64,000 nt of DNA from Tanypteryx hageni (Eukaryota > Arthropoda > Insecta > Odonata > Petaluridae): contig CM054114.1 of the NCBI GenBank assembly GCA_028673005.1, positions 19,706,637-19,770,636 of the forward strand. The letters run 5' to 3'. The notes under the pieces were generated by a model, which saw only the letters and a list, made by a program, of their open reading frames with translations, made no database searches and had not been told where the DNA came from. The position numbers and the translations under genes were made by a program. Shown here one piece after another: positions 12,801-24,395 of the stretch (position 1 is its first letter; each line of letters begins with the position of its first letter).

Positions 12801-15800
12801 CGGTACCAACCTTATCTAGCCGATGTTCTTAACATGATATCGCTTCTACTCCCTGGCACTGCCATAACTTATTATGGTGAAGAAATCGCAATGGAAGATA
12901 CTCATATGACATATTCCGAGACCATGGACATAAAAGGTAAAATGGCTGGAGTTGCTCGGTTTCAAGAAGTGTCGAGGGATCCTCAAAGGACACCGTTTCA
13001 GTGGAATTCTGAGAAATTATCAGGTAAATTTATCCATATCTCTCTATATTATAACTGTACTATCCTGCCTAGCGCAAATTATGTCAAAATTATTTCTTAC
13101 TTCCGGTTGAGCTAGAAAGCTGAAATTTTGCATACTAATTGTTCATGCCATACTAACAAAGGTAAAATTGCGAAAATGAAAAATTTTTAAGTATAAGTGC
13201 CCAGAAATATTTTTGAAAATACAAAAAATTCCCATAAGATTAACATTGGAGCTTTCTTGCTATCAGGCATGCGTATAAAGAGGACGTTAACATGGAATTT
13301 GGCATTCAAACTTAGCATGTATACAGTAGAAATCGCGAATGGTCTAGCTAATTTTGATGAAACTTTAATTATAATACTTAGTGTGAGTTTCTGCATGTGA
13401 CAAATGTGCAGTTGTCTAACATAAGTGGATGGGTTTGATGCCAGGATAGTTTCCATTCTCCATTTGATTAACATGTTAAACAGTGTAAGACATCTTTCAT
13501 TTGCTCTTTAAAATTACTTTTAATTGTTGTAGAAATTAGAAATTTGAACCATAATACATGCTAAAGAACACAAATTTATTTTCTACTGTAGATTTTCAAA
13601 TACGATGGCAGGCCAACAGATAGGGAGAGAGTGGGAGGGGAATGGGAGGAAGGGACAGAGAAGTCCAAAAAGGGCTAAATATAATTTTCTATCTTAAATA
13701 TATGCCAAAAGGAGGAGGTTCAGGGTTGCACATGGGCAGCAGACGAATTCACCTAAGAGCGAGGCACAGGGTTGACGCGCTTAGGGGTGGATCCCCTAGT
13801 ATATAATAAACATTATAAAAAGCTAATTCTGTATTTTTATCTGTCTCTAACCCTGTTGTTGTAGCAACAAAAACAAACAAATCCTAGAAACTTAGCTCAT
13901 TAGTGTACACAGTATGCTTCAGAAATATCCCACAAGTAAAAGTAGAGATTCATTTTTACCACAGGCCTACAAGCAATTCACAAAATTCAGCTCGACAATC
14001 TGAATTGTCTCCACTATTATCATGCACCATTGTTGGTATTTATATTTTTCTCTTGATAACTGGCAGAATCTGATGCACACTGCTTTTACAGGTACAGGTC
14101 TCATGAGCACACTGCCTATCACACTTTCTAGGTCAGGGGTGTCCAACTTATGGCCTGCAAAGGGTTTTTGCATGGATTGCAAAGCTATGATGAAAAAGCA
14201 ATCAAGAAAATTTAATCCACAAATTCATAAATTTTTATGGAAATAAAACTTTCAATAAATGTTAACCATAAAATATTTAGATTCGTTTTTCATTTATGTG
14301 GCATCTCAGAATATATAGATTACTTCCGATTTAAACCCTAATTCAGCCTGCCAAAGAATTGGCAATTTCCAATGCGACCCACCGAAGGACTCCTAACCAC
14401 CAATGCAGCTCACTATGTAGAAAATGTTCGGCATCACTATTCTAGGTGATCACATGAAAGCCTGCTGCACTGCTACTGATAATTTATCCATGAGTTTCGG
14501 GACTTCCAGAATGTCCTTTATGCACATCTTGCAATGTAATGTCAACCTCAAACTTATCAGGTTATCTTGAAGTGAACTTTTGGTGGTTCAGCTTCCCATT
14601 CATGTTTCTAATGTCTTTACACCTCTTTTACATTACCCACTTTCTGATAACACTGAAAATCCACTTACATTGCTCAAATGTCAGATGAGGGTATGTCATT
14701 TCAATCTGTACTGATTACCCATTAAGAAGTGTGTGCCATCATGAGGTATTACACTAAAACATTTTAGCGCTACTCTTGTAAATTAATAGAGACAGTCACC
14801 CTTCTAACTACATTTTATCATGTTTTACCAGCATTCAAAATCTGTATATATTTTTTGAAACTCTCTACATGTGCATTTACAAAGATTCAGCTTTTAATTC
14901 CACCAAGAATTGCCCAAAAGAATGTGGTGGCCATTAATGTCTCAGTTCTCTGTTTCACACATACGTGGCCAAGGTGATGACAGAGAAATTGGCTTACTAT
15001 AGGTAATAAGATTCCTATTTATTCTTGTATCACTTAGTTTGTTGCTAAGTTGCTGATCTTACCCATCATACTCATTGAGGCCAAGTGGTATCTGACTATC
15101 ATAAATGTGGTTAGATAATCATCCATTGTCCCAGTAGATTGTGTGTGTGTTGATTTTTTATTTGGAGCTACGATTAGGAGAATGACGAATATGACCAGTA
15201 ATATTAATACCATCAGGGTTATTTCATCTTATTGAATTTTTATTTTACTAGTCTCTGAAAATGTCGGTTCTATTGCTTTCCAATCACTAAAAGGATTCAC
15301 CAATGGGATGTCATCTTGGCTACCAGTCAATAATAACTACTATACAGTCAATGTAAAGGACCAGAAACTCAAAGCCAACAGCCACATCGCCATCTACAGA
15401 GACTTGGTGCAACTAAAGAAGCATCCCGCTGTCCAGAATGGACATATGTTGATGGCCTCCATTGGATCTCGGGTGCTAGCCTTCAAAAGGTTTGTTTAAT
15501 CTTACTCTCCAGAAATAGGTTTTTGGAGTATAAACCGTCATATCCAGTACTCCAAAAGCTGGCTTCTCACATCTCCAGTTTTGATTTCTTTTTTGACATT
15601 CCATGATAAAATTTTGTTGGAACGTAAGCAACCTGAATGGATCATAAATTTTGCATCTATAAACTCGTTCTTAGAGGATTCCTTTTCATTTTTATCAAAA
15701 TACATTATTGAAATGTATCAATAATAAACCATGCATCTACTTTCCATAATTTAGCAATATTATGCTTGCCTCTGAATTTAGGATAAATTCATATAACGAA

Positions 15801-18800
15801 ACATCATTTTTCTGACAAAGCCAAAATTATGTTCTCTCATTGTTTAACCATAAGATGCAAATGCTGGTTCACAGCTGGTAATATAATTTAGATGATTGAG
15901 GAAAGTTTCTTGTTTTTATTGTCAAATTTCATCTACATATCGAAATCACTCAAGTTGTACGTTTTAATCACATTTAATGGAAAATTTTAAGCTTTTTAAA
16001 AATATGTTGCCCTGCTGACCATGTCATTGTTAAACCTTGAGATTGTATTGTCGTCCATATACTATATGGGTAAGGAAAGCATGCTTTGAATGCTTTTGTG
16101 CAAAAGAGATGGCGCCTAAATATTTTATAATATAAAAATCGTTTTTTCATTAATTTCTTTTCAGTTAACTTCTCATTGAAGTTTTTTGTAATTAACTATT
16201 TTTATAGTTATTTTCATAGTTATTGTTGCAGTGAATCTTATAATTTACCGGAGTTATAAATTTGAATCGCATATATGAGTCACACAAAAAGCCATTCCTT
16301 GACATGCAGACCTTTTTCATTTACATTTTAAAATATCTCAAGGATATAATATTTAATTTAGTTATGTGAAGAGAAGAATTTAAATCTCATTCGTAAATCT
16401 CCAAAAATTATGTTTTAATACAATTTTTCACATTTTCATGCATTTTATTTATATTGGGCCACTGTTGTCCCAATTGTTGAATTACATTCTTGGCCTCATA
16501 ATAAATGCACCAATTTAGTGCTTTAACACGGATCAGATTTTTATACATGGGTATAACTTATTTACTGAAACTATTAAGTAATTAGAGGGAGGAAGGAAAA
16601 GAGAATGGGAATGAACAGAAATGGAGAAGGAGAAAGAGGACGTAGTATTTGTGTATGATTAAAAGGAGCTGCAGTACAAAAATAACATTAATAAATTATA
16701 ATTGATTATAAAATATTTTATACTATCGAATCATGCACCTTTGCCAAATGGTGGGAAATCATAAAATTAAATATAATGTAAATTCAGTGGATTTCTTTAA
16801 ATAATAATACAGCAAATATTTTGAACCGAATTTCTAATAGGATTGAAAAAAAAAACATTTTGAGACTTTCATTTAAATTCCTTTAAATAAATCCAATTTT
16901 CAGAAAAAAATCAAAATTACTATATGTAACTAAAAGATGATTGCGATCTTAAAATGTAGTTAAAACTCATTGCAGTTCACATAACTACATATTTAGTTCA
17001 TAGTAAGTTACTACACATTTTTCCTTTAATTCTAAATTGACTGTTCATTCACATTTTATCATGTTTTCACGCATTAATAAGAGTAAAATAATTCAATTAT
17101 TAAGTTATATTCTTTATGCATTATATCTTATTAATTTGATTTTCCTCTTATTTTGATAATCATTTAGCCTCTCTGATAATAATTATTTAAACAATATAAT
17201 TAAAACAAAAATTACTTTCAGAAACAGTGATTTGATTGTGCATGAAAGCCAAACCAGATTATAGCAAATATTACTGATTTTTCGTATCGAAATCAAATGT
17301 CTTTGGAATACGTTTAAGATGATTTCATAGAAGAGAGAGAAGGAGGGAGGAAAAAAGGAAGGAGAGAGAGGCAAAGGGAGAGAGAGAGAGGGAGTAAGAA
17401 AAAACATTAAATGTCCCATAAATTAAAAATTGCTTTGAGCATATAAGAATTGTATAGCATAATGGATTTCTTCTCCGTACAATTTCTATTTGCCCAAAAC
17501 TATTTTTACTCTCTGTAACACTCAATGATGTGAATTTGATATTTATTGTTTACTTTTTAGTGCTAATACAAGTTGGTTTCATTATTTTTTTATTTCAGTT
17601 TAATACTTAATTCATGCATACCCATCATATTTGATGTGCAATTACGCTAGTTATTTTTAATAATCAAGCAAACCAGTATGTTTTAAGTCACTTTACTCCA
17701 GGATGTAACAAGTTGTATCTGCAATCAGCTGTTTTTCTTTAATTCTGGCTTACCACAATGTATAGGTTGCGGACCTGTTTTAAATAGAGGAATGTATGTT
17801 TAATTTATGCCACACAATCTTAACAATCCTGAACCCTCCGTAATACTATATAAATACCTTTTCTTCTCCTAGGTTTATCAAGCAAGATGAAGAAGGAGTT
17901 CTGGTGGTTGTAAATTTGGGTGACGACCAACTGGAGAGCATTAATCTAGGTTACGTCCTGGATTTATACGAGGTCAAGTTAACAGTTAACATCACCACAG
18001 AAAACACTACATATAAAATAGGGTGAGTATCCATTTGGTGGACGACAGAACCAAAACTCAATTCCACCATTCATTTCAATATTGACTCAATTTTTGTAAA
18101 ACCTCAATGCCATAGTAACCTTAAAAGTGCATTTTAAGAAAGATTTAAGTTAAATGTTATGTAACGTAATCAGGGCCAGGAGTTTATTATGGATGAAAAT
18201 AAGATGATTGGATTAAGTGCTAAGTGGTTTGGTTTAAATAATTCTCATTCCCAAGAACAAATAGGCAACCTAACACAAAAACTTTTGACTGGTACTGTAT
18301 TTTACTAACAATCTATCTAGATATCCAAGTATCTTTCATTGAAACTTTGAGAGAATTTATAGTGGAACATTGTTAAGAAATTTTCCAAGGGGCCAGAGGT
18401 AAAAATGCGGGAAAACTTCTTAGGGGGAGAAGAACTGTGAAAAGGAACAGGTAGGTTAATAACTGGTATACTAAAAATTTAGAAAATAAAAAAAAAACAT
18501 TTATTTATAATTTATAAGAAATTTTCTTAAACTATTTTTAGTGGTATTTTTTAAATCCACTAATGTAATCATTCTATTCATCCATCCATCACACTTCCTG
18601 TCTGATGAACTACTTCTACACTGTTCATTTTAGAGCAACCAGATTTTGAGAGATTGTGCATGGCTGTAAGTTCTTCTCGGGATTGAAATTTGGAGACTCC
18701 AGGGGCAGCCTAAAGGGTGTATTTTTTATTTTAAAAAAACACCCTTAATTTCTGAATCATCAGTTCTTTCCTTACTTGTTTTTAAATATTAACCCAGAGT

Positions 18801-20599
18801 GAAATGCTTAGTATATTTAGGCAAGAGTTTTGTAGAAAATAAATCTATTTCCTTAATGCATTTCAGCACTGATTCGGGAAAATCAGAATCACTGAATGAA
18901 TTTCTGAAACACAGACAAGGCATAGTCTTCTTCTTCTTTACTCACAAACACGTTTTGGTTTTCATTACAAACTTCTTCAATACTTTGCAATGCACAATAT
19001 TTTGTACATAAATATAGTCCTTGAATCTTACACTAAAAGTCCAACTTCTGTAGAAAATCCCATTTATTCACACAAACCTCTTCCTTTTCTCCATCGTAAT
19101 CAATGTCACATTCAATATTATCCTGAATATGGTCATAGAAGCCAGCATTTTTAAAACAACTGGTTACAACTGATAAACTAACCATATCCCAGGACGCTGA
19201 CAAAAAATGCATTGCATCCAGCACAGAAAGTTTGAAATTCCTATTTTTTTGGAATGTTTGTGTTCATTCTAAGATGCTGAAGCTACCTATGAAGAGTAGG
19301 ACATGTAAAGCAAAAGGATTTTTTCATAGTTCATGTAATGATTTTCTGGGGCAGGGAAACACTATAGCATGGGTGTCCAAACTGTGGCCACCAGGCCGCA
19401 TGTGGCCACTTTCACGATTTCGTGTGGTCTGCTGAATGATTTTAATTTTTCGAGAGAAAAAATTCCAAAATATTTTCAATTGTCGTAATTTTATTTGTTG
19501 TTTAAATATATCGTATATTCATATTGTTTTAGCAATATGGCCAATTAAAGTTTCTTAATTTCCTTTGGTAAGGGTGAATGTGTTTTTGGAAAAAAACTCC
19601 TTCTTTCTGGGACATGTTTGGCATCCCATCCCATCAGCTCAGATTATCATCCACAAAATTGAAGGATTAACAAATTAAAGATCTTTTGAATTAAATAAAT
19701 TTAAAATACTTTGTAAAAAATTAAACTTGATTAAATAAATATGAATTATAAAATATAAAATTAAAATTTGTAATTTGAATTAAATGAATAAAAATACTTT
19801 GAAAGAAACACTGTTTAAGAAATATGCAATATAAAAATAACAAAAATTAATAATTGTTTTAGCAAACAAGTCTCACAGACCACCCACCCCCTCCTTACCG
19901 AGCGGCCACTCAAGATTTTTTTGGGCACTGTAAGGCTACATGAGCTTCCATATCTGGACACCCATGCACTACACTATAGTCTTAATAGACAGAAAATAGA
20001 TTCATCAACTAGTTGTTGCCTTTAACCTGAAAATTCCCATTGCAACTCAAGCTTGATATTGATAGTCAGACTAGTAGTAAGTGATCATCAATTGCTATAT
20101 AATCAACATCTTCATCAGCAGCAGTGGATATGAGAAACAAAGATTTTGTTTAGTGTAAGCAAACCTATAACTTATTAAATGGGTAAAATAGCCTCACCAG
20201 TCATACCCTCTGTATTATGTACTTCAAACCTCTTAAGTGGGAAAACTTATTAAGCAGGAAACATGTTATTAAGGAAAAATAGCTTTCATCTTATGAATTT
20301 GAAACTGGAATTCAGAAGTCAAACTTCTTTCTAGGGAAAACTTCCAATGTTGACATTAGCATGTTTGTGATCACATATAGTACATAGATATTTTTAATTT
20401 TTAATATATTTTACGAAAATGTTTGACACATTTTCTATTTGTCCATTCCAGAGAGGAGGTTCGCAGTGATGACGTCAGGCTAGAACCCCATGAAGGCGTG
20501 GCGTTTACATACATATACAGAAAATCTTCAGCATCTATATTCAATCTATCTACCATGCTCATTGCTTCTCTAATATCTGCACTGTATCTCATCCAATGA
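6731..20599 (+). CDS. Alpha-glucosidase (maltase, GH13), 3' part of gene, seven exons
   Basis: Exons: 6731-6856, 9195-9439, 9858-10050, 12768-13023, 15294-15489, 17873-18022 and 20452-20599. All introns are GT-AG, the phases agree, and the exons sum to 438 codons with TGA at 20597-20599. Family members hydrolyse terminal alpha-1,4-linked glucose from sugars, and in insects many are gut-surface enzymes. Visible GH13 signatures are QPDFN (the QPDLN signature of alpha-glucosidases), [13 protein letters not shown] (region II), VMITEAY (region III, Glu acid/base) and TGNHD (region IV). Insect maltases are near 580-600 residues, so about 170 N-terminal residues, including region I and any signal peptide, lie upstream of the window or are lost. 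The C-terminus is hydrophobic ([18 protein letters not shown]), fitting a GPI-anchor signal. Oddity: the region II nucleophile Asp is Gly (GGT, 9243-9245), which should abolish hydrolysis. It may be a pseudoenzyme, an ageing pseudogene or a sequence error. Repeats and hAT elements fill the introns. Confidence 0.85.
7294..7905. mobile_element. Candidate MITE with GC-rich inverted ends
   Basis: The left end reads AGAGCTCTGCACAGGCC and the reverse complement of the right end reads CTCGAGTCCTGCACGGGAC, with repeated 'cggccc' motifs just inside both ends. The interior is AT-rich and non-coding. I could not identify a clean target duplication, so the edges are approximate; hAT-like by its ends. Confidence 0.5.
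8285..8697. mobile_element. hAT-type MITE
   Basis: The terminal inverted repeat CAGGGCCATGCAAA is perfect over 14 bp (left from 8285, right ending 8697). The flanks TTGGTAGT (8277-8284) and CTGGTAGT (8698-8705) match at 7 of 8 positions, as expected for an older hAT insertion. It is 413 bp, AT-rich and non-coding, and lies in the first visible glucosidase intron. Confidence 0.8.
9195..9439 (+). CDS. Alpha-glucosidase exon with region II (nucleophile replaced)
   Basis: The acceptor 'tttcatctcag' ends at 9194 and the donor 'gtaagt' starts at 9440. It begins [19 protein letters not shown] and continues [12 protein letters not shown], the GH13 region II. The usual Asp nucleophile after GFRM is Gly here. 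The exon ends in phase 2, and the split Arg codon is completed by the next exon. Confidence 0.9.
9719..9770 (+). repeat. 26-bp direct tandem duplication
   Basis: Two identical 26-bp copies starting 'tagcccttacaaaat' follow each other without a gap in the intron after the region II exon. It looks like a recent slippage or repair duplication. Confidence 0.85.
9858..10050 (+). CDS. Alpha-glucosidase exon with region III
   Basis: The acceptor 'cttgtcag' ends at 9857 and the donor 'gtaaga' starts at 10051. It encodes [19 protein letters not shown]; Glu at 9871-9873 is the expected acid/base. It ends at AEAWPNWL in phase 0. Confidence 0.9.
10051..11189. other. Intron of the glucosidase gene, no further feature
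   Basis: AT-rich intronic sequence. The short ORFs near 10645-10896 have no recognisable protein features and lie in low-complexity A/T sequence. Confidence 0.5.
11190..11465. mobile_element. hAT-type MITE
   Basis: The left end reads AAGGGATGGCCCGAGGTA and the right end, reversed, reads CAGGCCCAGCCCAAGCTA; both are followed inside by 'ttggtgcccc(t)' phrases in inverted order. Flanks CCCCGAGT (11182-11189) and CCCCAAGT (11466-11473) match at 7 of 8 positions. It is 276 bp and non-coding. Confidence 0.7.
11541..12340 (-). pseudogene. Unidentified coding-like remnant on the minus strand
   Basis: Two open stretches read on the minus strand look protein-like but were not recognised. The first, from about 12338 to 12173, includes [18 protein letters not shown] and [14 protein letters not shown] and runs into stop codons followed by an AATAAAG. 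The second, 11747 to 11541, encodes a charged helical 68-residue piece with [17 protein letters not shown] and [14 protein letters not shown], possibly coiled coil. Between them the frames are closed. It could be a retrocopy or a transposon fragment within the glucosidase intron. Confidence 0.25.
12768..13023 (+). CDS. Alpha-glucosidase exon with region IV (NHD)
   Basis: The acceptor 'tccacag' ends at 12767 and the donor 'gtaaat' starts at 13024. It encodes [15 protein letters not shown], then [19 protein letters not shown] and [16 protein letters not shown], all standard for insect maltases. Asp of NHD (12780-12782), the transition-state stabiliser, is present. It ends in phase 1. Confidence 0.9.
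14134..14439. mobile_element. hAT-type MITE with perfect 8-bp target duplication
   Basis: It begins CAGGGGTGTCCAACTTATGG and ends GTTCGGCATCACTA. The 8-bp direct repeat TTCTAGGT flanks it exactly at 14126-14133 and 14440-14447. The terminal repeats are imperfect, of the kind 'CAGGGGTGTCCAAC' common to Charlie/Tip100-like hAT elements. It is 306 bp and non-coding. Confidence 0.85.
15294..15489 (+). CDS. Alpha-glucosidase exon (substrate-pocket C-terminal part)
   Basis: The acceptor 'cactaaaag' ends at 15293, so that Gly is restored across the junction and the sequence reads [14 protein letters not shown] as in the family. It continues with YYTVNVKDQ and [19 protein letters not shown] and ends at the donor 'gtttgt' at 15490, phase 2. 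An upstream in-frame AG at 15250 would add about 15 residues absent from the family and was not used. Confidence 0.85.
15490..17872. other. Intron of the glucosidase gene, with purine-rich runs
   Basis: A long AT-rich intron. It contains a GA-rich patch at about 16580-16640 and a stronger (GA)n-like purine run at about 17330-17400. Nothing else was recognised. Confidence 0.5.
17330..17400 (+). repeat. GA-rich low-complexity run
   Basis: About 70 bases almost entirely of A and G on the plus strand, built from imperfect 'gagagagg' and 'ggaagg' units. The ORFs called on the opposite strand here (serine/leucine/proline-rich) are artefacts of it. Confidence 0.8.
17873..18022 (+). CDS. Alpha-glucosidase exon (C-terminal beta domain)
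   Basis: The acceptor 'cttctcctag' ends at 17872 and the donor 'gtgagt' starts at 18023. It encodes [19 protein letters not shown] and [18 protein letters not shown], the beta-sandwich C-domain of GH13 maltases. It carries an NITTENTTY stretch with potential N-glycosylation sites. Confidence 0.85.
18540..18790. repeat. Dispersed repeat, second copy of the 5960-6715 family
   Basis: It shares the ordered phrases 'ctaatgtaatc', 'gaactacttctac', 'agagcaacca', 'gaaatttggagact' and 'cttaatttctgaatcatcag' with the copy just upstream of the first visible exon, in the same orientation. Confidence 0.5.
19368..19971. mobile_element. Non-autonomous hAT-type element with 8-bp duplication
   Basis: The left end is CATGGGTGTCCAAACTGTGG; the reversed right end contains CATGGGTGTCCAGATATGG. 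The 8-bp repeat CACTATAG lies at 19360-19367 and 19972-19979. It is 604 bp, AT-rich and without a transposase, and sits in the last glucosidase intron. Confidence 0.75.
20452..20599 (+). CDS. Alpha-glucosidase last exon with hydrophobic tail
   Basis: The acceptor 'gtccattccag' ends at 20451 and the stop TGA is at 20597-20599. It encodes [18 protein letters not shown], the usual end of the C-domain, then a hydrophobic tail [21 protein letters not shown] short hydrophobic extreme C-terminus after small residues (SSAS) suggests a GPI-anchor signal, as in membrane-bound mosquito and other insect maltases. This is inference. Confidence 0.85.
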
Positions 20600-21329
20600 T
20601 GATATGATTGGAATGGTCACCGCAAACACGCATATACATCTAACTATCAAAATAAAGGAAGTTACAGGGATTGCATGTTGGATGATGCTGTTTGCAGCCC
20701 AATTGACGGCATGAAGTATATTCCGAGTTCCAACATTCAGTCCATATCTCTTTCAGAAATTTTATTCAAACCAAAAACACAATCACATTCGCATGTATTT
20801 ATATGAACATACATTTATTCACATTATAGACTTTTCTGATATTATCTGTATATAATTAATAACGTACTGTTTAAAAAATAAAATTATTTAAGGATTTAAA
20901 TGAAGCAACTTTTGCACTGCTTAATAAAAGGAATCCAACTATCTAATGGGATGGTATTAGCACCTTAATATTTTTTTTAATTTCATGTTGGTGGAAGAGT
21001 TTCTCATCGAATTATTCCCCATTCCTGCAGTATATGTGCATGCATTTACGGTTGCGCGATTTGGTCCTCTCTATGCAAGACTAACCAGTCACCACAATCA
21101 GGCTCTCCGAGAGACTCAGAGAGGCCCGGGCCACTTTCAGATTTTCAGGTCCCTCACCATAATAAAAATAAAATAAACGACACAATATACATTGCACAAA
21201 TTTTCTCATATATGAAATTAACTCAGTGTGCTTGGCAATTCGCTGCCAATTATGTTTATAATGGGTAGCAACAGAACCAAGGTGACTGACACCATCAACC
21301 TCTCACTAATAAGCGTGTGGCATTAGCAG

Positions 21330-22160
21330 AGGAGTACGGAATTTTGGACTAGGGAATACCCGGGTTCTTACTCCCCTCTGATGCAGGCATTGAGCATCTT
21401 GTACAGCAATAATGCCGCTGGACGATATATAGTAAAATTTTGGGGCATATGGCTTAGTTAGTATTATTTGTGACATCAGGCTGTACAAATGGATGGCTTT
21501 TAATCAAAATCCTTATAGCCATTTTCGAGTAAATTGAATTTTGTTTCAAAATATCCAAGAATAAAGTACTCTTAATTGTTGCGCAATATCGTTCATCTCT
21601 TCAGAATGCCTTTTATGAATGATATTATCCACAAAAATGACATATCATTCGATTTAGTTTAACCATATAGGCTGAAGTAAGATTTTGAGTGGATCATGGC
21701 GAAGGCGTGATGTCATAGGGTTTAGGTAAAATAGCTTAGCGTACATTTTAATGTCACTGGATGCCATATAGTGATTGTAAGAGATATATGGCTTACATAG
21801 TATTATTTGTGACATCAGGCTATACAGATTGATTTTAATCAAATTCTCTTGAGCCATTTTTGAGTAAATCAAATTTTTCTAAAAATCGCCAAGAATATAC
21901 TACCCTTTATTTTTGTGCAATATCATTTTTATAAAAAGAGGGTCCATAAAAGGTGATATACTGCATAATTACAAGATATCATTCGATTTTATATATGAGT
22001 TTGGGGCCAAGAACCGCGAACAGACTGATAGATGCCACGGCAAAAAGCACTTTATGGACTCAGGGACACCTAAAACATGTATTTGCATCCAAATTTCGAA
22101 GTCAAATTTTTTGCTAATACAATACTTTTTCAATATACTACGTATATGAGATAGTTGAAA
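21330..22160 (-). repeat. Large dispersed repeat, copy 2 (inverted relative to 4060-4960)
   Basis: Read in reverse complement, the series matches copy 1: 'actacgtatatgag' end, a 'gggacaccta' / 'aggtgtccc' block, then two internally similar parts each with 'agccatttt(t/c)gagtaaat' and 'agtattatttgtgacatcaggct'. It starts shortly after the 3' end of the glucosidase gene, so the two inverted copies bracket the visible gene. Confidence 0.6.
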
Positions 22161-22180
22161 TTCCCATAAGGAAGTGTTTA

Positions 22181-22510
22181 AGCACTACATAACCCAATTT
22201 GGTGGTTGGGGTTTGCTGAAAGGTTATAGCGGGTTACATTGGGGGTAGGGGGTTAAACCTTGCACTATATAGCACTCTTTCATTAAATCTTCTAACGAAA
22301 AGATATAAACCGAAAAAATGTTTTACTACAGTGGTTTTTACCCAGCCAATAATGCAGGCCACATTGAAATGGCTCTCTAGAGAAAAAAATTTTAAAAGTG
22401 AGTTCAAAATAAAAATTCTGTTACATAAGAGGAGAGAGGGGGGTCTAATTGAGGGTTATGCAGGACTATATCGGTTATCAAAAACTGGGGAAGTTGGGTT
22501 ATGTAATACT
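22181..22510. mobile_element. Candidate MITE with 20-bp terminal inverted repeats
   Basis: The left end AGCACTACATAACCCAATTT and the reversed right end AGTATTACATAACCCAACTT match at 17 of 20 positions. It is 330 bp and non-coding. No clear target duplication was seen, so the superfamily is undetermined. Confidence 0.55.
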
Positions 22511-22989
22511 TGAACGTCCTGCATGAACAAAGTATGAAAATCATATTTTATATTTTTTTTTGGCATGTCCTATTCAACATTGCTGATATTTCAAAGGATA
22601 AAAAGGTAAATAAATAAATATATAAGATAATAAATTATTTGGATAATTTTTTATTTAAGAAATGCTTTTCTAACTTTTGTTTCTGCGAATTTATTAATTA
22701 TTGATGAAAAATCTAAGTTACATGCAATGTCACTTCAGGTTTTTGGTAAAGAAGAGGAACAACATTTTAGGCTAAAATCGACATTTGGTGAGGACCTCTT
22801 TTCGACGAGGTCCCAAGCTAGCGCCTCATGCGCCTGTGCATAAATCCATCTCTGAACAAGTGCTCAAATTTGAGGTCCCCTTGAGCTTGAGCCCTGGGCC
22901 AAATGGCCCTCCTGCCCTCTCGTAGGGCCTGACCATAATAGGTGACTTCTCTCCAATGTTAGAAGTTGCACGTGAATGCATGAAATCAA

Positions 22990-23106
22990 TTTCCTCATTC
23001 CCACTTGCCTTTTTTGTTTGTCAATTTCTGCATGAAAGTAATATGATTTATATATATATATATATATATATCATATTTTTTGCAATCATTACTTTCATGC
23101 AGAAAT

Positions 23107-23180
<74 letters not shown>

Positions 23181-23247
23181 TATTTTTTTCAATCATTACT
23201 TTCATGCAGAAATTGACAAACAAAAAGGGCAAGTGGGAATGAGGAAA
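22990..23247. repeat. Long inverted repeat around (TA)n microsatellite
   Basis: A left arm of about 55 bp (22990-23045, starting 'tttcctcattcccacttgcc') is the near-perfect inverse of the right arm (23193-23247). Between them lie (TA)n runs at about 23048-23071 and 23110-23178 and an extra partial copy of the right arm at about 23086-23108. The DNA should fold into a hairpin or cruciform. It may be a small foldback element; no target duplication was identified. Confidence 0.75.
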
Positions 23248-23249
23248 TA

Positions 23250-24395
23250 TATATATATAGCAAAACAATCCATTCTTTTTCTGGGTATATTATGATTAAT
23301 ATCTTCAAAAGCTTCCTTGGGTAGGTACTTACAATCTTTCATGATTCTGAAGTCATAACTTTATCTTTTATGACTGCTATAATGTTGAAAACCCTTTTAC
23401 AGTGCTTCCTCATAGATTATGTTGACAGTCTTATCACTTGCCAAAATACAAATTATTTTGGTTCCTTACTCATGAACATGCTATGTAAAACTGTTTGTGA
23501 GAAAAACAATGTGCACATAATTGGACTCCAACAACGCTTTACAAATGACATTGTGTCTCATTAATCATCATTGCAAAAGCAAATTTTTCTGGAAATTGAA
23601 GAAATTTGAATTCAAAACGATAGTTGGAAGGAAATTTAGCGATGCGTGTAAGAAATCACTTTTATTTTGCACATCAATTTTACATTTAAATTTTCTTTTA
23701 CAATGGCAATTTAAATATCAATCATAACTATAATTCTGATATAATTCATGTTGTAATATATTTAAAACTCAAGAAATAGCATTTCATGCCATCTGATTCA
23801 CCATGAGAGTTGAAGTTGAGATTTTGACAATAATGATTGAGTAGTCACTGCAATACAAAATACTTATAATTTATGCTGTTTTTATCTGCCTTTGGTTGTT
23901 TGCTATTTATTCCTTGTCATAATTACAAAATATATATGTTGGAATTAATGTACATTTATCAGCCTATTTTAAATGCGTGCACATCGTGGTAGGCAGAGAG
24001 GTAGGGGTGAGAATTGCAACAGAATGAGTGGTGAATGCACATGAATATAAATAACTGTGTAGTGATAGTTTTTATAACTTATTTCAACAAATAATTGTGG
24101 AATGGAGAGGGTCAGGGAGCAAAGCCATCAGGTGAGCCCATGTGGCAAACTCACTGAAGGCATCAGGGACAGAGCCCCTAATTATTTATAAAATACTTTT
24201 TAGGATGCTGTATTTACAAAAGCATATAAAGGAAAGCTTAATCAGCATTCATTCTTCACTGACAAGAAAGCAATGAATGAGTATCAATCATTGGCTGTAT
24301 AATTTTGCCTTCATGCTTAACTTTTAAAGAGTAATTAACAGAACTTCATACTGTTTAGATATGCCACAAATTTCTGAATGTGATATATCTAAATC
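23250..24395. other. Intergenic DNA, nothing recognised
   Basis: AT-rich, with only short ORFs lacking recognisable features. Confidence 0.4.

Noticed and set aside
15251..15293. Alternative acceptor at 15250 lengthening the glucosidase exon
   Set aside because: It is in frame but adds about 15 residues with no counterpart in the family, while the acceptor at 15293 restores the standard GFTNG junction.
17183..17525. Minus-strand ORFs rich in Ser, Leu and Pro
   Set aside because: They derive from the purine-rich low-complexity run.
22956..23216. 86-residue ORF with Ile-Tyr repeats
   Set aside because: It is a translation of the (TA)n microsatellite.
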